Shown here: in pieces, positions 47,801 to 60,196 of the stretch
Layout: the number at the start of each line of letters is the position of its first letter
How positions within the stretch are numbered: position 1 is the stretch's first letter
Assembly: GCA_034766995.1 (NCBI GenBank)
Contig: CM068313.1
Location: 13,880,012 to 13,944,011 of the forward strand
Length of the DNA stretch: 64,000 bases
Direction: 5' to 3'
From: Acanthacorydalis orientalis
Taxonomy: Eukaryota > Arthropoda > Insecta > Megaloptera > Corydalidae
Position numbers and translations under genes: made by a program
Notes under the pieces: model-generated
What the model was told of the DNA's origin: nothing
The model's input: the letters and a program-made list of their open reading frames with translations, nothing else
Database searches by the model: none

Positions 47801-49979
47801 TATTTATTATTATTATATTAGATATTTTTTAACGTTAACGATCCTTCATCCGTTTGTTAAAAAAATAATCTTTTGATGTCTAAATATCATACAGAACTAC
47901 TTTAAATAATTAATCAAAATTGACAGTATTTATATTACTCTGAGGAAGCATGGACAACAACTATTTGCGAATTAAACTGTTGCCCTAATGCATAAGAAAA
48001 ATGATAATATTTTACTGGAATGTCTGGTCGAAAAATGTTATCCTTGTATTACAATCTAACAATTTGTTAAATGTACATTCTTAACATCAAACCATTAGTC
48101 TCAGTGTTTTTAAATTGAAATTGGCCGTATATTCTAGAACACGAGTGATATGATATATACGTTGATTCTAAAAAAACAGCCCCTTGTATAAGGGATTATA
48201 CTTAGCTTGTAAAATTATCGGCAACGAATCAGTGTTTTGATGAATCTATCATGTCAGAAAAACTGTCAGTTTTGGTATGTCATCGGTGACAAGTACTTAT
48301 ATATTTTTTTTATAATCTGAAACTAGTCATTGTATTTTGTCATTCTGATACATGTGTACGTATATATAGAAAGAAAGAGAGAAAAAGTATGATGAAAAAT
48401 TATACAGGGTCGGAGAAAAAATAGTCAACAGTTAAATTATGTTGAAATTTTGACAAAAAATACAATTTGAAATGGATAGACCTTGAAATCGCATGAATAC
48501 ATAAGGGTTGATTGCAGAGATTATGTTTAAGAATATGTAAATATCCACAACGTAATTGTGTCTTTTCAAAGATTTTAAGGATATATATTTTACAATTTTA
48601 ATTTTAAGATATTTATGAAATATTAAATCCAGTTAAATTAAATTTGAAATATTTGTTTCTGAAAAAAGTAAACATTTTTTTTGTATCCTATTATACATTT
48701 ATTAATTTCTATTTAATTTATGAGATATTTTTTTTGGTACAATAAGAATAAAAACAAATCTTTTTCAAAATTGTGCCATTTAAAAAAATTTAATTTCTTT
48801 ATCCAAATGATTATTTGCCAGGAAAATTATAGCTGTTTGTTTTTTTGAGGTTTGAGTTTTCAAATGAATTCGATTTCAAGATCATTTTTAATTTTATTTG
48901 AAAAGTACATTAATAGTGTATTATTATTAGGTTAGTAGAAAAATATTTGCAGTTTATGCCATTTAAATTCATATACATTTTTCTCTTTTTTGATTTTCCT
49001 AGCTACTTTAAGTGGTCTAGAACTGTTGGATGACTAACACCTAACTTTTGTGCAAGCTCTCGAATTGTTGTGCGTGGTTCTGATTCAACTAACGCCTTCA
49101 GTTGGTCGTTACGAACTGAAGAAAGATCCCTGCGATCTTAGTCTTGTCCACAGCACGAAAATTCTGGAACCATCATTGCACCGCACGTTCCTTAACAGTA
49201 CCCACACAAAAAGCATCATTTAGTTTACGAGCAGATTCTGTTGCTTTATCATCCGTTTTGAACTCATACAAGAAATTGCTCTTATTTGCTTTTTTTTCCA
49301 TTTTTAATTCAATAGCCCAATTTGAAGCAAAATGAATAATAAAACCAAAGTCAATCTTACCAAAATACAGACCGAAAAATGCACTTTAAAATGATGTTAA
49401 CATACATATAAATAAATGACACTTTAATTGAAAAAAAATAAAGTTAAAATTCATAAAAACTGCAATTATTTTCCTATCAACCTGATAAATAGTGTAAAAA
49501 GTAATAAGATCTAATTTTATCTCATTTTAAAAGACTGCATTGACAGCAATCAATTTAAAATCAGATCATTTATTTTTAAAAGTGAATTTATTTTTATTAA
49601 ATGCTTTCAAATTATATTTATTAATTGAAAACATTTGTTCAAAATGACAAAATTTATTTATTTCAGATAAGAATACGTCCATAAACGATTGAACGTCCAC
49701 TCACCAGATTTTAAAAAAATTCAAATTAATTTTCAATGCTTGACCATTTTTTCTATAAAAAGAAAGAGAAATTGAAGTTATTTTTGTAATAGAAAGAAGT
49801 TCTTATTCAAAATATAGAAGATTGTTCATCTCGAACACTTTGCCAAATAATAAAATATAAACAACGATTTATCTAAATAATGATTTTTGACTGATTAAAA
49901 ACATAATCACAGATTTGAAAGAAATTCTTAATAAATAGAAACAAAACTCGAATTTAATTGTAATATCGTAGAATGTTTG

Positions 49980-50050
<71 letters not shown>

Positions 50051-53000
50051 GTGTGTGTGTGTGTAGAGAGAGAGAGAAAGACACACACACAGAGAGAAAA
50101 TGAATTTAAAATTAATATTTCCAAATCATCATTTGGCTTAAAAGAAATATTTTTTTACACATTAATTATTTTTTTCCCCCACAAACAACAAATACTTTTT
50201 TGAACAAAAAGTTGAATAAATCATTATCATTATTGATCATTTTTTTACTGTTGGTTGTATGCATTTCGATGACGATGTCATCATCTTCAGAGCATCTAGA
50301 TACAGATATATGAAACTTTAATGATTTTTAATCAAAACAACGATTGAAAATAAATTCAATAAAATGTGTCTGAATGTTTTTCATAAAATGCAACAAGATA
50401 ATAAGAAAAGATATCTTTTTATATGATTTTTCTTTTTTAAAAAGGGATTTTCTTTGCAAATAAAATAATGTTCAGAATGGAATAATTAAAACGACTAATA
50501 AGAAATAATTAGTTATTTCTTATTAGTCGTTTTAATTATTCCATTCTGAACATTATTTTATTTTATTTGCAAAGAAAATCCCTTTTTTAAAAAAGAAAAA
50601 TCATATTAAATTTACAACAAGATAAAAATATGTATAAGGGTGTACACTTTTACTTTTCTTCAAGGTAATCTCTTAATATTACTTTCCTATTCCGTGAAGT
50701 GGAACGAGCAGATCAAGAAATATGATACATCATGGAGTTCGTCAATGATAACCGCAACGATTAACGTATCACCACAATACGCGGCCGAATAAAGATATCA
50801 ATCAGTAGAATATCTCGAATCCGTTTAAACATAACGAGATTAGAACAGATTCGAGAACACGTGGGTTTTAACGTTACGACTAGAGAGATTCCCGTGTCTG
50901 TACAGAATTGCTTTTATGTATGCGTTAACGAGTCATGAGTGTGACTTTAACTAGACACACGCTAGACAGCGGGTCGTCCGGCTATTCAGCCAACCAACCA
51001 GGCACTGAGTGCCTCCAATCGTTCACTCTCTCTCTCTCGTTTTCTGTCCGAACGTATCCGCGGTCGCTACTGTTCGCAGGCGCGCGGGTATCCAACAATC
51101 GTATCGTCAAGTATTCATGACTTGTTCGAAATTGAAGATATAATAGCCCGGTGTGTTCCCAATAGGCGATACAGAGGCGATGGCGCCTCAGTAACAGGGA
51201 ATTTTTGAGTTTATCTGCGATTATTAAATGAGTTTGTGATTTGTTTACATGTCTCTAATATCATAAGACTATAATTATTTATTATAGTTTTGAGAAAATA
51301 TATACAGACACATTTTTTATATTGAATGTCTCTTAATCCTTTCGTTACTAATGGGATACATATATCCCACCAATTTTCAAAAATTCCTATCGGAAAAATA
51401 CTTTACATAGAGAAAGAGAAGAGAAGAGAAAGAGAAGAATACTTTACATAGAGAAATAATTTTCCCATCAGTATTTTATAATGAGTTCACATTATAAAAT
51501 ACTGATGGGAAAATTACCTAGGACTATATCTTTTACCTAAGATGGTGGAAAATTGTTGGACAATAATTTTTTGGACAATTTTATCTACTCCTTAATGCAA
51601 TTAATTACCGTTTATTGAAATTAATCAAAACAAAAAAAAATCGCATTGAAAGAGTTAAAGAAGTAATCACGTTTCTGAATTGAAATTTTAAGTATAATTA
51701 AACAATTTTCATAATTGATCTTTTTGAAATTGTTTTTTCTTTCACTCCACAAACTATAAAATAATTTATGATCAAAAATTTTTATGAAATTATCATTGAT
51801 CATTCCTTCTTGTTTTGTTCGCATTTCGATGACGATTATGTTATCTTCAGAGCGATAATGTATATCGGTTTTGGATATTTATGTTCCTTGGAAGCTTGAT
51901 AATGATGGCATCGTCATCAAAAATTACACAAGTGACAATTAAGAACAATCAATAATCGTTTATGTAACATTTTTGATCAGAACACGATGAAATGACACTT
52001 AAATTGAAAAAAAATTGAAAAAAAGATTAGTATTCAGAAAAAAAACCGTAATTATTTTCCTACCAATCTAATATATGGTTTTTCAATAAAAAAAATATCG
52101 AATATTGTTATTAAATATTTAATTTCATAACAAATTGATTTGTTTTAACATAAATCTTTTTGAAAAGACAACTTAGTTCCTATTACTCTTAGTTAACACT
52201 TAGTTCTTATTATTTGTTTATGTGAATATTTTGAAAACGTACTAGTCTTTCGAGTCTTAAAGAATTAACTTATCTGTAGAGATTCCTCACTTCGATGAAA
52301 ACATATCTAAATATAAACATTTAAATTGAAAAAAAGTCGACTAAAAATAGTATGTACATAGACAGTAATAAAACATCGACAACCAGCTACATTCGCCACA
52401 TTTATATCTACTGTAAATGTGCTTGTTGCGTGCGAGTAGGCGTGCATGATATGTCTGTCTGTCTGTGTGTGTATGCATGATGTGTGATTTTATGTATGTA
52501 TGTATGTATGATGTATGTATGTGCGTGTCGTCCACGTGCATAAGCTTACTGCATGTGCTTACCGTTCGTCGCACGCGCAGTGCATGATCGTGTTGACCCG
52601 CCAGTTGAACAAGCCGTACTTATACTCCATAGCACCGATCCAAAACGGACACGCCGTGTCGTGCGTACGGCAACACTTGTCGGCGGCGTGGAATCCGCCA
52701 AGATGGGTGTAACGTTTAGCGCTTCGCCCTTTTCCGCACCATTCAGTGCCGGGAATGCGTAGCAGTTCGGACAGGTCGCGTCTACGTCTGCGTGCCACAC
52801 GGCTCGCACTTTATTTTTGATTGGTGTTTTTAAAAAACATAACAGATTCAAATAGGAAATCGTAACGGAATCAAATTAATTCACCGAAATAAATTTAAAC
52901 AACGTGCCTTAATGTGACTTATATATAAAAAAATACTAATTGATTCGAATCAAAGAGAATCTAATTAGTTTAATTTACAGTTTTTTTTTTTAGTTTGTAA

Positions 53001-54655
53001 GAACTTCTTATATTCCTTTCACAAATTAATTCCTCTGACAAACGATAAACACTTTTCCGGCCAAAAATGTTTGATAAATCATTATTGTCGTTTTTTATTA
53101 TTGATTATGGCAATCGAAATGCGTATAACCAACGATAAAAGATGATCACTAATGATTTATTAAAGATACTTGTTCAGAATTTTTTGATATATTTTCGAGC
53201 AGAAAAAGAATTAATGTTTGAAAGTGTATTGATTCAGTGTCAGAACTGTACTCTGACTTTAATATTATTTAATTGAATTGTTTATTATGAAAAGAAAATT
53301 AATGGCAGATTGGACAATTATAGATCAGTACGGAGGAATAATATCTTCGTGGTGGATTTTTTGAAAATAACATAAGTTTTTATACTATGGCTGTAAGTTC
53401 AAATTAATTAACATCCCTCACACAGATTGTCTGTCTACAGTCTGAAAATAATGGCATTGACACTGGAATATACATAAGAGGTTTCACAAACGTATTCTTT
53501 TTTTCATCTCACAAACCGCACAAATTTTTTTGATCAAAAATATTCAATAATTTTTTTGACTGAAAAATTTGTCGTGGTTTGTGGAATGAAAAAAAATTAA
53601 TTCGTGAAAGTGAATTTAGTAATGGTGTTAGAACTGTTATTGTGATGCATAAGAGAATCAAAATAGACAATAATAAAGGGTTGGATACTTTGATAAAAAA
53701 TAAATAATTATATGGGTTGTAAAATGTCAACTCGAAAAAATATGCAAAAATGAATTTAGTTACTAAGAATAAAATTTGAAAATATAAGAATTCTAAAATT
53801 CGTTTTCAAAAATGAGTTTTTCTCTCATCTAACACGCCATGACAATTTTTCTAATCAACATTGTTCAATGAATGATTATTGATCATTTTTGATTGTTGCT
53901 TACTTCATGAATATTTTCATTGTAATGCCATCATCCTCAGAATGTTAAGGTACAGAAAAATTGGTACAATAATCTGTAAGATTTTTTGTACCTTAAATTT
54001 CTAAATAGGACAGAATTATTGTTTCAAAATGCACAAAAACAATCATTTATTGAACATTTTTGATTATGAAAATTTTTGTAGTTTGTAGGATTAGAGAAAA
54101 ATTTGCGAAAGTAAATTTAGTTATGTGCCTTGACTGTATGGTGTAGATTTTTTTTATATTTTAATTTTAAATCATAAAATAGACGGTCAAAATATTCAAT
54201 GATAATGATTAAATATTTGACCTGAAAAACATTATGGGGTGTGTAGAATAAAAATGTATTTCCGAAAAAAAATCAAAATTCTGCAGACGACAATTCGAAA
54301 ATAAAATATTGTACAAAAGAAATTTCAATTAAAATAAATTAAATTTTATTCCAAGTAAAAAAATTACAATTCTAGTATATCATTTGTATTTATAGGTAAT
54401 AATGCAAAAAAAAACATCCAGATGAGTCAATATAAAAGTTATATTAATTTAAAAGTCCAATTTGCCATTTTTTTCTCAACATAGAAATCAATTATCTTGA
54501 AAAGTGTCAAAACAATATTGAAAAAATTTATAATTTGTATCAAAAAATTAATCGATTCCATACTTTTAGTGCTTGGACATATTTTGAGATAGGAAATGAA
54601 TGAAGAATGATGTTGGAATTTTTTAGTATTTTTTTCATAATGATTTGTTAATTTA

Positions 54656-54721
<66 letters not shown>

Positions 54722-54869
54722 TTCATAAAGTAATAATTAAAAATTCGATCTTCAAATTCATTGTAAATATTTTTTTCATAAAATAATATTAGAAATTTGT
54801 TATTTGGAGTTAAATTATGTACATATGAGATCATATATACAAATATGCATAGACATATAAATATATACT

Positions 54870-54932
<63 letters not shown>

Positions 54933-56530
54933 CAAAAAATAGAGTTTTAATAGAAAAAAATAAAACTATATTATTTTATTTAGCTTTTTGTATGTTCTGA
55001 CAGTCCCGAAAAATGATAAAAACAATGAGATATCTTAACGCCAAGAAATACATAAAATGTATAATTAAACAAAATAAGTCTTCTTAATAAATATTTAATG
55101 TAAAATTTACACACTGTGTGTGAATAAATAATTAAATATTTATTCACAAAAATGAATTCTAAGAAACCAGTCGATTTCAGGAATGATTTGCAAAAAATAA
55201 CATGTCGTTGATACAACGACATGTTATTTGTTACATGTAACGACGGTTTTGTAAGTCATCTAAACTGGTAAATTTATGTTGTAAAAAAAAAAAAAATATA
55301 AGCATGCAAGTTAAAATTATAAATTCGTTTTTTTCATCTTCTATACAGTTTTGATTACATAACTAATTTAGAATTTGTTACTCTCATTTAACTTTTGTTA
55401 ATATATTAGAACAAATTCAAGTAATATGTTTCGGTTTATATTTGACAAAATTGTTCCATATTAGCTTACGGTCGTATTCTAATATTCCTCAAATTTGTAC
55501 AGTATTCAAAATTTTCAATCCGCTTTTATTCAAATATAAAATTTGAATACAATTATAATTTTAACTACGTAACTATTTTAAATTTCGTTTATCATAAATT
55601 AAAAAATAAAAATGTGTATGTTTTTTTCTCTATTTTAGAACAGAAAACAGAACAGTAATGTCAATATTATAATAAGAGGGATATAATTAAACACTACGAT
55701 ATTATTGATTTAGATTGTGTAAATCAAAATCATTTATCATATTATATAATATTCTATTAGAGATGTTTTTGAAAAAAATTTTTTGTATGTAAATGATAAA
55801 ATTACACTGTAAACTTCTGTTAAAATCCCGTTTGATATAAAACTGAAAGGACTATAGACATTAAACAAATATAGACTGATAGTATTGTATATAAATCTCG
55901 TATAGTTTTTTCGAACAGATAATCGAGTAAGAGCAAAATATTAGGTTGGTAGGAAAATAATTGCGGTTTTTGTATTCAAAATTCTAATCTTAATTTTTTT
56001 CAATGAAAGTATCATTTCATCGTGTTCTTGTTAATATTATTTTAAAGTGCATTTTTTGATCTGTATTTTGGTAACATCCTTTTTTGATTTTATTATTAAT
56101 TTTGCTTTAAATTGAAGGATTGAATTAAAGATGGAGAAGAATCAGATAAGAACAATTTTTTTGTATGAGTTCAAAACGGGTGGGAAACCAGTAGAACTGC
56201 TCGTTAATGAAACGATGGTTTTGATATGGGTATTGTTAAGGATCGTACAGCGCAATGGTAGTGCTAAAAATTCGATCTGTGGACGAAAGTCTTGAAGATA
56301 AAGAAGGTTCATCCTTCTTCATAACGATAAACTGAAGGCGTTAGTTGAATCAGAACCACGCACAATAATTATAGAGCTTGCACAAAAATTAGGCGTTAGT
56401 CATCCAACAGTTTTGGACCACTTAAAACCGCAAGAAAAATCAAAAAAGTATATGAATTAAAGTTCATAAACCGCAATTATTTTTCTACCAACCTAATATA
56501 TTTTACATATTGTGTATCCCACTTACAGTG

Positions 56531-56565
<35 letters not shown>

Positions 56566-59071
56566 CTTTCAGATACAAATAATTATAAAGGACAATTTTA
56601 TTTATTAAGTACAGTTTTATCTTTTTTAATGTAATATGTATTTAAATATCTTTATATATAAAAAAGAATGAATGCAACGTTGCAGATACAAATTGCTTAC
56701 TTCGACTTTCAACGAAATGTCAAATGTGCATCTTGCTTATTAACACAAAGTGTATTGTTCTCTGATATCATTGTATTTTATAATAATTTTAATACATTAA
56801 ACGGTATTTAATCAAACCTATATCTATCTTGCATGTACAATCTAATTTTTTAAAAAAAAACTTCAGATAAGAATAGTTGATTATTCATAAATATTACATT
56901 TCGTATTTCCATCTTTGTTTTACTTGCTTGTATTCTAAAGGAGATAGATCTATAGGAAAACATATCTGTATTACTTCTAATCTTTTAATCGGATTTTTTA
57001 GTGTGAAATTATCAGGCTATATTTATATGTTTATGGAAAGAATTGTTAATTTCTTAAATACGTACATAGGTATAATTACTGAAAATATTTACTGTATGTA
57101 AATGTTTGTAAAACTGGCAAGGCCGCTTAGAGTTATGACTTATAGCAGTACTTATAAAGATACTTAGAATTTCATTAAAATGGTCACAATTCTGATTTCA
57201 CAATACGTTTATATTCATGTTTATCATCTATAATTTTCATTTAAAAAATATATAAAGAACGTTTGAGGGTTTTTAGGCAAAAATATTATATATTTTATTT
57301 AGTTCATATTAATATAAGTATTAGTAGGTCTCAGTTTTTTCGATTTTTTAAAGAAATTAGGTGTTTTTTTAGTAATTTATTGAACAGAATAAAAAATAAA
57401 AAACATATATCAGTTGAAAAAAACGAATGACTTTGAGATCATATGTGGTTTTGAAAAAGAAAAATTTTTGCTTCCGTATTTTGTTCGAATTAAGTGAAAT
57501 ATTATTTTTTATGATACTTTGAAAGACAATTCTTCGAAAATTCAATGCTTCGGAAAAACAATTCTTCGAAAATACAAGTTTTTGAAAATACAAAATTTCT
57601 AAAATACAAATCATTGAAAATATGAATGTTTGAAAACACAAGTTTTCGAAAATACCAGTCTTCGAAAATATAAATTTCGAAAAATACAAATTTTTAAAAA
57701 TATACATCTTTAAATTTACAATTGTTCGAAAAGATAAGGTTTCGAAAATACAAATCTTCTAAAATGCAAGTGTTGGAAAATACAAAATTTTTAAAAAACT
57801 AATCTTAGAAAATATAAGCTTTGAAAATATAAATCTTTAAAAACACAAATTTTCGAAAATACAATTGTTTGAAAATATAAATCTCGAAAAATACAAATTT
57901 GTAAAAATATACATCTTTAAATTTACAATTGTTCGAAAACACAAATCTTCTAAAATACAAGTCTTTGAAAATCAGTCTTTGAAAAAAAATTTTGAGAAAA
58001 CAAAACTCTGAAAATATGTTTTGAAAATACAAGTCTTTGAAAATATGAATCTTTAAAAACACAAGTTTTCAAGAATACAAGTCTTCGAAAACAATAATCT
58101 TTAAAGATATAAGTTTTTAAAAATACATATCTACTTTTACAATTATTCGAAAATTTAATTCTTCAAAAATACAAGTTTACAAGCATACAAATCTTCGAAA
58201 ACACGAGTATTCGAAAAAAGGACTTCGAAAAAACAAAACTCCTCAAATGTATAATTCTTTGAAATGATTTCTTGTAACTGATACCTGATCAAACCTTATT
58301 TTTTGACCTGACCTAATATAACGTAACTCTATTTAATTTAACCTGATTAATTATCACAAAAAGCAAAAAATATTTCATAATATATATATATATATATATA
58401 TATATTAAACTATATTTTTGAAAGAAATATATTATCCAAGAAACACCTTCCGAAGAATTCATTCATTGAATTTCCTAACTATATAATTTTTCAAATTCTT
58501 TTATTAATCTTCATTTTTTTAATATATAAAAGAAGATAGTCATTAAATAATTTTTACCCAGTTTTTGATTAAAGAGAACTGACATAAAAATACATTAAAA
58601 AAATTGACCATAGATTTGCTTAGTATGATCAAAAAAGTTTAAATATAAATTCAATTGTTAGCCAGCTGTCTTATTTAATGATTGCACATTTTGAAATTTA
58701 TATTTTACAAAAAAAAAAATCTTTTTATCTATTTCTTAACAATTTATTTTTAAGTTGAAAAAGTTACCTATATTTCATCTACTTTCCTATATTTTATCTA
58801 AAAATAATTTGTAAATAATACAAATAGAAGATATATTTTTTAAAATTATTATTCAATGTTGTAATCACAGTTTATATGTACATGATTTTGTGATTCTGAG
58901 TTTATATGATTATGTTTTAATTTTTATTAAAAATTTGTTATGTGAAAATGTCAATTAAAGCGGTTTGTTAGTCACAAGTTTCGCAAGCATAAAAGCGTAT
59001 TAGTCAAATTTCACCAACCACCATTTAAATGTTAATCTACTATTCTACAAAAAACTACTGTTTGTTAATCA

Positions 59072-59111
<40 letters not shown>

Positions 59112-60163
59112 CAATGCAGATCAATGGGTCCTTCATCCTGAGTCTGCAAATCGTGTCGGGGAAAAAATGAAAAGTACGACGCCATTTTCGGCGACAAACC
59201 TGCTATCACAGCCGCAATGGCTCAGCGTGAACGGTGATATATTCCAGAGGTCCCATCGTTTCGACATTCCCGGTATGATAAATCTACAGTGGTCGTGTCG
59301 TCTGCAGCATCTGTCCAATATGTATTCCGAACCGATATCAGTGTATTTTGTCGCCTTGTCCGAAAGACCGCACCAGTATGTTCCAGGTGCAATGAATACC
59401 TCCTTCAGAGGCGTCATCACGCCTCCTATAAGCGATCTGTAAATATATGACTCTCTTTGTTTTCGATTTCGAAATGACGTCGATTTTTGTTGGTGTTGTT
59501 GTTCTTGTTATTGGTGAGCTCGTCGATCCATTTCTGATCATTCCAGAATTGTTATCAATGTATATTTTACATTGTTTGAAGTTAGTACAGTATTATATTT
59601 TATTATTTATTATAATTATTCTGGAGTTAATTGTTTTAGAAAATAAATATCATAGACGTATCTACATATTATATTACAGATGGTTAGTGGTTTAAAATAA
59701 TATAAATAATTACAACGAATTTGATTATTTTTTTTTAAAAAATGTAAGAGGTTATTCTTTTTTAATTTCGAGCTTATTAAAAAAATATTATAATAATATA
59801 CTTTCTGATCGATTTAAATATCCAAAATTATATATTCATCAAATAATATTTTCATAACGATATTATCATGCATAAACATTATATTAAAATAAATATATAC
59901 ATCTTTTCTTATTTATTAATATTGGTTTTTATATATTTTTTCATCTTACAAGACTATAAAAAAATTATCTGATCAAATATATTCAATAAATGATTATTGT
60001 ACATTTTTGATTGTTGCTTATGAATAATAAGATGATGATGATGTCGTTCTCAAAGTGTCGGGGCACAGACAAATCTGAGAAAAAAGAGATGTTTCTCTAC
60101 CTTTAATACTTTTACTACCTTTTTTAATACTTTTGTGTGGAAGACTAAGTTAAATCACCCCTA

Positions 60164-60196
<33 letters not shown>

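Noticed and set aside
57369..58062. Two minus-strand open frames rich in Phe, Lys and Tyr
   Set aside because: They follow the 16-bp minisatellite unit; no real protein domain and no splice or start context.
59338..59541. Minus-strand frame ending in the phospholipase exon B region, and an apparent extra exon starting at a GATCAG acceptor near 59529
   Set aside because: Joining it to exon B needs a 16-bp intron or a frameshift; the 62469 exon joins exon B directly in phase without it.
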